From Bartonella elizabethae F9251 = ATCC 49927 (lineage in GTDB: Bacteria > Pseudomonadota > Alphaproteobacteria > Rhizobiales > Rhizobiaceae), in assembly GCF_000518165.1 (NCBI RefSeq), contig NZ_JADB01000005.1, positions 1-64,000 on the forward strand: 64,000 nucleotides of DNA, given 5' to 3'. Positions 31,860 through 41,090 of this stretch are shown piece by piece. The number at the start of each line of letters is the position of its first letter. The stretch's first letter is position 1. The translations under genes and the position numbers were made by a program. The notes below the pieces were generated by a model. It was not told the DNA's origin. It saw only the letters and a program-made list of their open reading frames with translations, and made no database searches.

Positions 31860-32885
31860 TCTCCATGATCTAATTCGAGTTTTTTTTCTAGATGAGATGA
31901 GACGAAAAATATCCTACACTTATTTCCCGCATCTCCAAAGCAAGTATGAAGATTGTAAGGGTCTGTGAACATTTTCCATGCTTCTTTCCACCAGTTACTG
32001 CCAGCAGGTACTGTCTCGTAAGTATAGCCATTGCCACCAATCACTCTGCTTACAAAGTCATCTCTATGCCCATCAAAGCCAACACTGATTTGTTTGCCAT
32101 CACTCACATAACCTAATAGACCTACTACAACCAAAGTATTCACCGCTAGTCCATAGAAACTGATATTCGTGTTTTCGTTAGCTATCCCGTGAACACCTTC
32201 TTTTTTGAAAGAATACAGCGCATTAAAGCCTGTCAAACAGCTACGACTATGGCATAAAAATGCAATCCTCTGTTACTATAGACATACATCAGATCTTTTG
32301 CTTCTTGTGTTCAATTGCTCATCCCCCCAAAGTTATTTTTCAAAAATTTTTGGTATCCCGCCACCATAAACCGTTATATCGTCTTTTTTAGCGGTGATGG
32401 TAATATTTTTCCCATTGAGAGAAGGTCCTTGATGTTCAAAACCTTCCTCATTTTACTATTTTCCCTCACTCCTGTATATCAAAACAAATCCCTTGCCTAA
32501 ATCAACACAAAACCCATTTCATGCGTCTGTGAATAGCTGCTATGATGGCCTGTCATACCATCAATCGTCACGCTTTGTCCTATCTCGTTGATATCTTGAT
32601 CTGCAATCATATGGGAAGCAGTAACTATAGCTTCTTTTTTTGCATCCACGTCAATATTGCCCATCGCCCCAAGAATGGAGAAAACCGTTGTAGTATGCGA
32701 TTGAAATGTATTGGCAGATTTCTGATGCAAGAAACCATTTTCTAATGATTATTCTTGCTGATCATACTTCTTTTGTGCACCTTTGATGATAATATTGCAT
32801 CATTTTTGACCTCAATACAGTTGCAAAACGCATTTGGTCCTTTGTCCACTTATGATAAAAATTAGCCCTGTATCGATATTATTAA
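31860..32885 (-). pseudogene. Filamentous haemagglutinin (FhaB/CdiA-like) gene relic
   Basis: Reading down the minus strand, several frames give haemagglutinin-repeat sequence: IEVKNDAILSS near 32805, SANTFQSHTTTVFS and IADQDINEIGQSVTIDG at 32700-32540, FEHQGPSLNGKNITITAKKDD followed by ITVYGG near 32440-32350. The last segment (32236 to about 31860) is a coherent C-terminal domain with VGFDGHRDDFVSRVIGG, GSNWWKEAWKMF and CFGDAGNKC. Stops and shifts separate the pieces, so it cannot make a full protein, and the large N-terminal part is absent. Intact members are two-partner-secreted adhesins or contact-dependent toxins. No FhaC-like transporter gene is in the window. Confidence 0.7.
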
Positions 32886-33724
32886 TTTTGTAACAAAAAT
32901 CCGCAAAAAACAGTCGATAAAACATAAGTTTATAAAAAAGTAAGGCTTGCTTCCTACTCTTTTGATAGCCATAACAGTATCGTGAAAAAACAGTCACACG
33001 CCTACCGTTTTCTTAAGATTAACTCTTCTATGAGATTGTATTGTGATACCTTACTGCTTCTTTATTAAAGCTTTTACAAACACAATAGTACAATGCCCTA
33101 ATCACTCTGTTATCTGCATTTTCTACCTACACCAATTCTCTTTGAGAAAAAATGATAATAAAAATAAAAAACTCCTCCTCTTTACCCTCTAACCGCAATA
33201 TCCTTTTAAAAGACGCAGAAAACTCCAGCGCTTCTTTACAGGGAAATGTATAATAAAGCCACCTTCGCTTTTAAAAGATTAGCGATTTCTTAAATAACAA
33301 AATTTAAAAACTGAATTTTAAAAAAGCTTATAAAATAATTTATTGGCTCGGTTGAGTATAGATTAAAACAACATAAATCAAACAATAAAAATAATTCTCA
33401 CAATAACTTCTCTTTTAAAAAAACTTCAATAATAATTTTAGAACAAAGGTACTCCCCTATAGCCCTGTATCTGGTAAAATATATTTTCACATATTAGGTA
33501 TTTTAACATGAAATACTTATATTGATGGCATGATTATCAATGATACAGCTTACCATCAAAAAATATCTGGTATTTATATGATGAGATTGTTATTATAGGC
33601 AATGGTTTACAAAAACGTTCAAAGCAAAACGATAACGAGTAGATTGTTTTCAGTTTAGATTATCCCAATCTTTGGAAGATAAAAATCGAATGCCCGTTCT
33701 TCTGAAGACATCCATTTTTTCTTT
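32886..33724. other. Intergenic region after the permease gene (839 bp)
   Basis: No intact gene. Around 33520-33700 on plus there is coding-like sequence with a frameshift (pieces such as IINDTAYHQKISGIY and EIVIIGNGLQKRS), a relic of unknown origin. The rest is AT-rich. Confidence 0.4.
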
Positions 33725-35119
33725 TTAATTTATAATCTTTGTTTTATTGCAGTTTTTTTGCTTAAAATTGTAAAGCTTAAGGACATAGAAACAAATAACA
33801 AGCCAAGCAATCCAACCAACACCAACAATTAAAACTGGTCGCGTCTCATCGAAGTACCATAAGAGAATAAAAATAAAAACCATAAATAAAATAGAAAAAA
33901 TTGACCCTATCGGCCAAAGTGGAATAGGAAAGTTTAAAGCATTCTGTACTTCTTTAGGCATCTTAATTCGCATAAAAATTTGCGAAAGTAGAATCATCAT
34001 CCAAACAAAAACTGTCGCAAACGTTGCCATTGCTGCAATAAGAAAAAAAAGCTTTTCATGATAAAAATAATTAAGGACAGCACCAAGAAGAAAAATAATG
34101 AAGATCATCAAAATAACAAAAACTGGTATACCGTTTTTTGATAAATATTGAAACTTCTTTAAAGCATAACCTTCCTGCGATAAACCATGGATCATACGAC
34201 AAGCACCATACATTCCACTATTCATTGCCGAAATAGCCGCTGTAACAACAACAATATTTAAAATATTTGCTGCATATGAAATCCCAAGATTTTCAAAAAT
34301 GGATACAAAAGGACTATCCATAAGACCAATCTCATTCCAAGGATAAAGAGACATTAAAATAGCTAATGTCATGATGTAAAAAAGCAAAATACGAAATGGA
34401 GTAGAATTAATTGCCTTTGAAATCGTTTGATGAGGGTTTTGAACTTCCATGACTGCCATGCCAATGATTTCTATACCACCAAAAGCAAAAACAACAACAC
34501 TAAAGCAAGCTAAAAAACCAAACCAACCATTGGGGAAAATACCACCATTCTTCCATAAATTATGAACAGTAACAGTAGAAGAATGAGCATCTTCACCCCA
34601 CCCCCAAAAAATAATTGCTATGCCTAAAATAATCATTGCAATGATAGCGATTACTTTAATAGAAGACAGCCAAAATTCTAGCTCACCATAGACTTCTACA
34701 GCAGCTAAATTAATACCTGTAATGATGAGTGTAATACTCAGAGCCCATACCCAAGGAGCAACATCAGGGTACCAAAACCCCATATAAGTCGCAAAAGCTG
34801 TAATATCAGCCAAACCAACAAGAATCATCTCAAATACATATGTCCACCCCGTTAAAAAACCTGCCAATGGCGATATGTAATTTGCCGCATAACGCGCAAA
34901 AGAACCAGGTAATGGATTATGAAGGATCATCTCTCCTAAAGCCCGCATAACCATAAAAATAGCTAAACCAGAAATACAATAGGCAATCAAAACACTGGGA
35001 CCTGCAAGCTTAATTGCTTGGGCTGATCCATAAAAAAGACCTGTTCCAATAGCAGAGCCAAGAGCTAAAAAAATAACTTGGCGCTTACTCATCCCTCGTT
35101 TCAGTTCATTTCTTGCCAT
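33725..35119 (-). CDS. Amino acid permease (APC superfamily, AAT family)
   Basis: A 464-aa inner-membrane transporter with 12 hydrophobic segments. The first begins MSKRQVIFLALGSAIGTGLF, the substrate-binding unwound-helix motif of amino acid permeases, followed by ALGEMILHNPLPGSFARYA, typical of the AAT family (aromatic, histidine, proline, GABA permeases of enterobacteria). It imports amino acids by proton symport. The ATG at 35119 follows AAGGAAAG. It lies downstream of hutH on the same strand, 1.2 kb apart. The nearness of histidase suggests, but does not prove, histidine as substrate. Length is normal and the frame intact. Confidence 0.9.
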   Translation of the reverse strand: MARNELKRGMSKRQVIFLALGSAIGTGLFYGSAQAIKLAGPSVLIAYCISGLAIFMVMRALGEMILHNPLPGSFARYAANYISPLAGFLTGWTYVFEMILVGLADITAFATYMGFWYPDVAPWVWALSITLIITGINLAAVEVYGELEFWLSSIKVIAIIAMIILGIAIIFWGWGEDAHSSTVTVHNLWKNGGIFPNGWFGFLACFSVVVFAFGGIEIIGMAVMEVQNPHQTISKAINSTPFRILLFYIMTLAILMSLYPWNEIGLMDSPFVSIFENLGISYAANILNIVVVTAAISAMNSGMYGACRMIHGLSQEGYALKKFQYLSKNGIPVFVILMIFIIFLLGAVLNYFYHEKLFFLIAAMATFATVFVWMMILLSQIFMRIKMPKEVQNALNFPIPLWPIGSIFSILFMVFIFILLWYFDETRPVLIVGVGWIAWLVICFYVLKLYNFKQKNCNKTKIIN

Positions 35120-35422
35120 TACTTTCCTTCTTTATTAAAATGTTGGCGAAAATCCACACCACAATAAACAGCTTTATGATAAATAAAGTCTCATGTTTCT
35201 TTCACGAATATATTTCAAAAAACATCAAAAACCAGCCAGTCCAACGCTTTGCTCTAAACAATAAAAAATACTTATATGGCAAATTATACAGTTTTTATAA
35301 CCTGCAATTCCGTATTATTTTATTGAAATAAAGTGATAATGAATTTTTTTATAATTGTCATTTAATTCATTTCGTATTCCATGGCTTTTTACAAAGAAAA
35401 TTAGTCTTAATGTAGTGTGAAG

Positions 35423-35464
35423 TTTTAGGCTTCTATCTCAGTACACCGAAATAGAAGCCTAAAA
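35423..35464. repeat. Perfect 14-bp inverted repeat upstream of the permease
   Basis: TTTTAGGCTTCTAT (35423-35436) and ATAGAAGCCTAAAA (35451-35464) are exact reverse complements around a 14-nt loop. The site lies between the broken secreted gene and the permease start, about 300 bp upstream of the latter; it can act as a bidirectional terminator because both arms end in A/T runs. Confidence 0.65.
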
Positions 35465-35622
35465 GTTCATAACAAGCGCACTAACACTATGCATACAATT
35501 AATTTTTGTGACTTTAAGTAAATTCTCTTTGAGCCCATAAAACAAACTTTTTACGTCAATTGAAGAACTCAATCAATGATAAAGCGAATCTCGCCAATTT
35601 TTAAAAGTATGATAAAGTGAAG

Positions 35623-35935
35623 CTATAGCCCACCTTCTAAGGGCTCCAACAGCCTTAACGACAAGCTTTCCGATGAAAAAAAATATACGGTAAAAAGAGC
35701 ATCTTTAACTGTTGGTCCAATAATATCTCCCTCCTTTCCTGTGGGAATTTGCCCTGAGATATTACTAAAACCTTTGTTTTTAGCTAAAATAAGAGGCTCT
35801 TTCTCTTGAGACACCATCATAATAAAAATTCCCTCTGGAAATCTACCTCTCCTAAAAATTTGCATGAACTTCAAGAGTTTGTGAAAAACAAAAAAGAATT
35901 GTTGTTAAAATACCTAATCTAGTACTTTTAAACAT
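35623..35935 (-). pseudogene. Small secreted protein gene, frameshifted
   Basis: A strong ribosome-binding site (AAAAGGAG) precedes the ATG at 35935, and the first 27 codons encode a signal peptide (MFKSTRLGIL start, hydrophobic run, EVHANF end) before a TAG. The following 75 residues continue in another frame (FRRGRFPEGIFIMM ... GFSNISGQIPTGKEGD ... LLEPLEGGL) to the stop at 35623. A one-base change near 35860 would restore a single ~105-aa exported protein. The family is not recognised. The gene lies between histidase and the permease. Confidence 0.55.
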
Positions 35936-36339
35936 TTATTTCTCCTTTTTTAATTAAAATACAAAAAATGAACTATAAAACTCATAAAGTATTAACAAAT
36001 AAGAAGAATATAAAATAAAATTTTTATTTAATATAATGCATATAATATAAATTTATAATTATAAAAACATAATATTACAATATATAATTTTTGGATATTA
36101 TTTAAATTAAAAATCTCTAATAGAAATCATAAAGTATATTTACTTCAATTTTATAGATTATAAAATTATGATGATAAATTCAGATCACTATAAAGTAAAA
36201 TATATATAGTTGATTACGAACAGAATATATATACACAATTGATTAAATAATTGAAATATAGTATTGATTTTCTATATTTTTATATGAGGAAGTTTCAAAA
36301 TCTAATATCCGCCCTTCCTCATTAACCTTAAAACAAATA
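35936..36339. other. AT-rich intergenic region after hutH
   Basis: 404 bp, mostly A and T (36000-36290), with no gene and no clear terminator for hutH. It contains the promoter for the small secreted gene. Confidence 0.4.
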
Positions 36340-37878
36340 TCATTGAAAACTTAATGAAGGAAAAATTGTTTCTGGTAAAACAGATAATAAATGCCCTTCA
36401 CGTACAAGTATATGTGCTTGATGAAGATCTGGAGCCAGATAGCGATCTTCCTTAAGAGAAGCAATATTTTTGCGTAAACATTCCATAACAGACTGCAAAA
36501 GAGTACTTGTTTTTAAAGGTGCGCGATATTCAATTCCTTGTGCTGCAATAAGCGTTTCAATGCCAATAATTGTAAAAAGGTTTTCGCTCATTACCAATAG
36601 ACGACGAGCACCATGGCAAGCCATTGAAACATGATCTTCTTGATTGGCTGAAGTTGGTGTTGAATCAACGGAAGCAGGATGAGCCATTTGTTTATTTTCA
36701 GACATTAAAGCTGCTGCTGTTACTTCAGCAATCATAAAACCTGAATTAAGACCTGCATTGTTGGCTAAAAAAGCTGGAAGACCATAAGAAACTGCTGGAT
36801 CAACCATAAGAGCAATACGCCGTTGAGAAATAGCCCCTATTTCACACAAAGCAAGAGCAATCTGATCAGCCGCAAATGCTACAGGCTCAGCATGAAAATT
36901 TCCACCTGATACAACTTCACCATTCCTTAAAATTAATGGATTATCTGTAACAGCATTTGCTTCAATAATCAGTGTTTTGGCTGCTGCTCGCAAAATATCA
37001 AAACATGCCCCCATAACCTGTGGCTGACAACGTATACAATAAGGATCTTGGACACGCTCATCACCCCGTAAATGTGCTGCACGAATTTCTGAATCCTCTA
37101 CAAGTTTTTCTAATGTTTTTGATACGGCAATCTGCCCATAATGGCCTCGTAAAATATGGATATCAGGGTGAAATGGCGCTGTTGACCCCATGGTAGCATC
37201 TGTCGTTAAAGCCCCAGCCAACAATCCACCACACAATGCCCGATAAGCTCGGAAAAGGTTAGCAAGTGCAAGTGCTGTTGATGTTTGAGTCCCATTAATA
37301 AGAGCTAAACCTTCCTTCGCCTCTAGAATAATAGGAGATAACCCTGCTTTTTCTAACGCAGTCGCTCCACTCATACGAACCTTTTGAAAAAACGCTTCTC
37401 CTTCTCCCATCATAACAGCAGCCATGTGAGCAAGTGGGGCAAGATCACCTGAAGCGCCAACAGATCCTTTTTCTGGAATGACAGGAATAACACCCTTTGA
37501 AAGCATATTTTCCAGCAAATTGACCAATTCTAGACGAACCCCAGAAGCCCCTCTTCCCAAAGAGATAAGCTTTAAACTCATCATCAAACGCACAATATCT
37601 TCAGCAAGAGGATTGCCTACCCCACAACAATGGGACAAAATAAGATTTCTCTGTAAAACAGTGACTTTGTCTGCACCAATTTTAATGGAAGCCAATTTCC
37701 CAAAACCAGTATTAATCCCATATACAGGCTCGCTTCCAGCAGCAATTTCAGCAATGCGCTGCGCTCCTTTCTCGATAGCTAAATGCGTGTCATGATGAAG
37801 TTTACTCACTTCACCATTAAAATAAATAGCTTCAAGTTCGCTAAGTGTTACCTCACCCGGTTTTAGTATAATCGTCAT
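36340..37878 (-). CDS. hutH: Histidine ammonia-lyase (histidase)
   Basis: A 512-aa enzyme that removes ammonia from histidine to give urocanate. The self-forming MIO cofactor site Ala142-Ser143-Gly144 lies in [14 protein letters not shown]; Tyr53 in the YGINTGFG motif and [13 protein letters not shown] are also conserved. Length matches the family (about 510). The ATG at 37878 has AAGAAAG ahead. The other histidine-degradation genes (hutU, hutI, hutG, hutC) are not adjacent, and the only transport gene nearby is the permease at 33725-35119. The protein itself looks fully functional. Confidence 0.95.
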   Translation of the reverse strand: MTIILKPGEVTLSELEAIYFNGEVSKLHHDTHLAIEKGAQRIAEIAAGSEPVYGINTGFGKLASIKIGADKVTVLQRNLILSHCCGVGNPLAEDIVRLMMSLKLISLGRGASGVRLELVNLLENMLSKGVIPVIPEKGSVGASGDLAPLAHMAAVMMGEGEAFFQKVRMSGATALEKAGLSPIILEAKEGLALINGTQTSTALALANLFRAYRALCGGLLAGALTTDATMGSTAPFHPDIHILRGHYGQIAVSKTLEKLVEDSEIRAAHLRGDERVQDPYCIRCQPQVMGACFDILRAAAKTLIIEANAVTDNPLILRNGEVVSGGNFHAEPVAFAADQIALALCEIGAISQRRIALMVDPAVSYGLPAFLANNAGLNSGFMIAEVTAAALMSENKQMAHPASVDSTPTSANQEDHVSMACHGARRLLVMSENLFTIIGIETLIAAQGIEYRAPLKTSTLLQSVMECLRKNIASLKEDRYLAPDLHQAHILVREGHLLSVLPETIFPSLSFQ

Positions 37879-38645
37879 AATTTTCTTTCTTTATTCAATT
37901 AAAGTATAATTCTTAACATTATTAACCCTTCTATAAAACCTATAAAATAAAAAAGATATAATCTCTCTTTGAATGAAAATGCTTTTTTAAAAGCCATTCC
38001 TTAGGATAAAAATAGCATGATATTGCTGCTATTCCCTAAAAATTTAACAATTCCCTCTCATGCAATGCCTATTCCAATCCCTACATCACGATGGACAAAT
38101 GCTTTTTATTCTTAAAAAGGAAAAACATGATCTTAAATAAAGTGAGGAAGGCAGCGAGGAAGATAGCGATCATAATCATCAGCTAATCCGTCAAACCTTT
38201 CATTTTGCCATTGAACATTTTGCAATGCAGGAATTTCCCCCCTTCTTCATAATTGTTAATACCCATAATTTAAAAGCCTTTTTATCCAATAGGTTAAGCT
38301 TATCTTCTAAAGGAAGAAAAATGGGAACGGCCTCTTCTTTTTATAAGCTTGATACCGATATTCTCCCCTTCGTTAATTGTTATTTTCTACGTTCTGAAAT
38401 AAAAAAGTCCTATGAAAATAATATACTTTTCTGTAAAGAATAATTGATATGAACAGTGTTGATCTTTCATAAGATGACATTTATACTCTCGCTATTATCC
38501 TCATATCAACAAGTGACTTAAGCGTGCTAAAAACGCAGAGAGATATCAATTTATTGATAACAATAGCTGTTTATAAAATTCAAAATACTTTCCACAAGTA
38601 AGATAAACCCTATATGATACATAAAATATCTGTGGAGACCTCTTT
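37879..38645. other. Intergenic region between hutH and lemA (767 bp)
   Basis: Divergent promoters must lie here. A coding-like relic at about 38100-38440 on plus (HQLIRQTFHFAIEHFAMQE and following) has no start signal and is not recognised. Nothing else is visible. Confidence 0.4.
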
Positions 38646-39272
38646 ATGTTAAATGGACAAACTTCTTCAATGTTTAAAATATTAAAACAATTTTCAATCA
38701 TTATTTTTTTGGCAGGGTTAATACCATTTTTAAGTGGCTGCGGATTTAACACAATACCAACAAATGAAGAAAAAGCACACGCCGCATGGAGTGAAGTACT
38801 CAATCAATATCAACGCCGTACAGATCTCATCCCCAATCTTGTAGAAACAGTTAAAGCTTACGCCGCCCATGAACAAAGCGTTTTCACAAATGTCATTGAA
38901 GCACGTGCCAAAGCAACACAAGTCAACATTAATGCAGATATGTTGAATAATCCGGAAATTATGCAGCAATATCTCAAAAATCAAGCCAATTTATCAAGTG
39001 CACTTTCGCGACTTATGGCAGTTGTCGAAAACTATCCGGATCTTAAAGCAAACCAGAACTTTCTTGCTCTTCAATCACAGCTAGAAGGAACTGAAAACCG
39101 TATCTCCGTTGCACGCCGTGATTATATTGAAACGGTTCGTGCCTACAACACGGCACTCAAAACAATGCCAACAATGATTTGGGCAAAATTATGGTTTCGT
39201 GACGCCAAACCGATGCCAACTTTTACCATCGATACGGATAGTCAACAAACTCCAAAGGTTAATTTTAATTAA
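38646..39272 (+). CDS. lemA: LemA family lipoprotein
   Basis: A 208-aa protein with an N-terminal hydrophobic segment ending in lipobox FLSGC (Cys32), so it is probably lipid-anchored in the envelope. The LemA domain is helical: WSEVLNQYQRRTDLIPNLVETVKAYAAHE is the family signature region (split here over residues about 47-75), then ENYPDLKANQNFLALQSQLEGTENRI and RRDYIETVRAYNTALKTMP follow. The ATG at 38646 follows GGAG; an internal ATG at 38670 would also keep the signal. It overlaps the TPM gene by one base (TAATG), so the two are coupled. LemA proteins are linked to envelope function, but the mechanism is unknown. Confidence 0.9.
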   Translation: MLNGQTSSMFKILKQFSIIIFLAGLIPFLSGCGFNTIPTNEEKAHAAWSEVLNQYQRRTDLIPNLVETVKAYAAHEQSVFTNVIEARAKATQVNINADMLNNPEIMQQYLKNQANLSSALSRLMAVVENYPDLKANQNFLALQSQLEGTENRISVARRDYIETVRAYNTALKTMPTMIWAKLWFRDAKPMPTFTIDTDSQQTPKVNFN

Positions 39273-40123
39273 TGAAATCGTTTGAATACGCTATAAAACG
39301 TCGTTTTTTTCGACGTTTATGGATTTCTTTGAGCATTCTTTACTTGATCATTACATGGGGGAATGTTACTCACGCACACACTCAATTTCCTCCCTTAACC
39401 GGCTATATCAACGATATGGCTCATTTACTTGACCATGCAACAAAGAGAAATTTAACGGAAAAGCTTGCTACACTCGAAGAGAAAACGGGAGATCAAATTG
39501 TTCTTGTAACGCTCCCTACTCTTTCGGGAAATGATATAGAAACTTACAGCAATTCTCTTTTTCGCACATGGAAGTTAGGCCAAAAAAAAATCAATAACGG
39601 CGTATTAATCGTCATTGCACCCAATGAACGTGAAGCACGTATTGAGGTAGGCTATGGTCTGGAAGGAGAACTAACAGATGCTATTTCCTCTGTCATCATT
39701 AATAGCTTCATGATTCCTCATTTTCGTGAAGGAAATTATCAAAAAGGAATTGTTGAATCGGTTCATGCAATTATCAAAGTGATCACACAAAGTGATGCAG
39801 ATTTTTCTTTTCGACTCAAACAAAAAGCTAAAGCTGTTGAAGAACAACGTAAACAAGCTGCAAAAGAAGAAATGATTATAAATACAGTCATGTTTTTCAT
39901 TCTCTTTATAGCCATGGGGTTACCCATTCTTGCTATGATTTTTGGTCAGAAAATAGGTCCACGAAAGTATCTTTGGATGGGTATTATCTTCACACCTTGG
40001 TTTTTAAACTTAAATACGAGGGGTAGAGGTTCTGGTGGAATTTTTGGTGGACATTCAGGAGGAGGAGGATTCAGAGGTGGTGGTGGATCATCAGGTGGTG
40101 GTGGTGCAACAGGAAGATGGTAA
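39272..40123 (+). CDS. TPM-domain membrane protein (YgcG-like)
   Basis: A 283-aa protein: an N-terminal signal or anchor (about residues 15-34), then a periplasmic TPM domain (VNDMAHLLDH-like YINDMAHLLDHATKRNL, TGDQIVLVTLPTLSG, NNGVLIVIAPNEREARIEVGYGLEG), a membrane segment (about 205-225) and a C-terminal tail of Gly/Ser repeats (GGGGFRGGGGSSGGGG). The TPM domain was described in proteins tied to membrane maintenance and photosystem II repair. The pairing with LemA, in the same order and with overlapping stop and start, is common in proteobacteria and implies a joint envelope role. The tail is low in complexity but in frame. Confidence 0.87.
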   Translation: MKSFEYAIKRRFFRRLWISLSILYLIITWGNVTHAHTQFPPLTGYINDMAHLLDHATKRNLTEKLATLEEKTGDQIVLVTLPTLSGNDIETYSNSLFRTWKLGQKKINNGVLIVIAPNEREARIEVGYGLEGELTDAISSVIINSFMIPHFREGNYQKGIVESVHAIIKVITQSDADFSFRLKQKAKAVEEQRKQAAKEEMIINTVMFFILFIAMGLPILAMIFGQKIGPRKYLWMGIIFTPWFLNLNTRGRGSGGIFGGHSGGGGFRGGGGSSGGGGATGRW

Positions 40124-40270
40124 AACGAACATAACACGTTCTTTTTAATAAAACTCATTACATTTCTCATTAAAAATTCATTGCATTTCTCATAAAGTGT
40201 CTCTTAATCTTACGCTTTTGTTATTTTTCTGATTACAATACAAACTCAAACATTAAGATAAATATTGCCA

Positions 40271-41008
40271 ATGACATTTGAATTGAAACATAGGGATCGT
40301 AGTCACTTATCACATCATTTTAATGCAATTCTAGGGAATCCACCCGTTGAATGGAAAATAAGTGATCATTTGGTTGAATATCCTGAAGCGCTGCGTTACA
40401 TGCAGGAACGTGTGGAAAAAATTCTTGCAAAAACGGCTCATGAACAGGTTTGGCTTCTTGAACACCCTTCCCTTTATACTGCGGGTACGAGTGCAGATAA
40501 AAAGGATCTCTTAGCGCCTCATTTATTTCCTGTTTACGAAGCAGGACGTGGAGGTGAATTTACCTATCATGGACCAGGACAGCGTATTGCTTATATTATG
40601 CTTGATCTTAAACGCCGAAAACAAGACATTCGTGCTTTCATTAGTGCATTAGAAGAATGGATCATACAAATGCTTGCGCGCTTTAATATTAAAGGCGAAC
40701 GCAGAGAAGATCGCGTTGGTGTCTGGGTTAAACAATCTCATAGCCCATCAAAACAAAATGATCTTTCTTCCGAAGATAAAATTGCAGCGATTGGCATTCG
40801 AGTGCGCAAATGGATAAGTTTTCATGGCGTTTCTATCAATGTTAATCCTAATTTAGCCCATTATTCAGGAATTGTTCCTTGTGGAATTACAAACCACGGT
40901 GTAACAAGCTTTCTTGATCTAGGGTGCCCTGTAACAATGCATGATATTGATATTGCTCTCAAACAGGCTTTTGAACAAATTTTTGGTCCAACAATTGATG
41001 TTTCCTAA
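40271..41008 (+). CDS. lipB: Octanoyltransferase, lipoate biosynthesis
   Basis: A 245-aa enzyme that moves octanoyl groups from acyl-carrier protein to lipoyl domains of 2-oxoacid dehydrogenases and glycine cleavage H protein. Motifs: [25 protein letters not shown] (the RGG-x2-T-x-HGPGQ signature), the catalytic Lys170 in DKIAAIGI and Cys204 in IVPCGI. The ATG at 40271 is preferred over a TTG two codons earlier; the ribosome-binding site is weak in either case. A short hydrophilic insertion ([12 protein letters not shown]) precedes the Lys motif. It stands alone between the TPM gene and parE. The frame is intact. Confidence 0.95.
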   Translation: MTFELKHRDRSHLSHHFNAILGNPPVEWKISDHLVEYPEALRYMQERVEKILAKTAHEQVWLLEHPSLYTAGTSADKKDLLAPHLFPVYEAGRGGEFTYHGPGQRIAYIMLDLKRRKQDIRAFISALEEWIIQMLARFNIKGERREDRVGVWVKQSHSPSKQNDLSSEDKIAAIGIRVRKWISFHGVSINVNPNLAHYSGIVPCGITNHGVTSFLDLGCPVTMHDIDIALKQAFEQIFGPTIDVS

Positions 41009-41090
41009 CTGCATTGATTTTTAAATAAAAAACAGGCATAAAATTTATGCTAATAAATATTTTGTTTTATGAGGTGGATAGTTAAACGCT

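Noticed and set aside
36000-36300. AT-rich tract as a replication origin
   Set aside because: No clustered DnaA boxes or origin-linked genes nearby; likely ordinary decayed intergenic DNA.
38225-38443. 72-codon plus-strand ORF before lemA
   Set aside because: No start signal; reads on from an upstream interrupted frame, so at most a relic.
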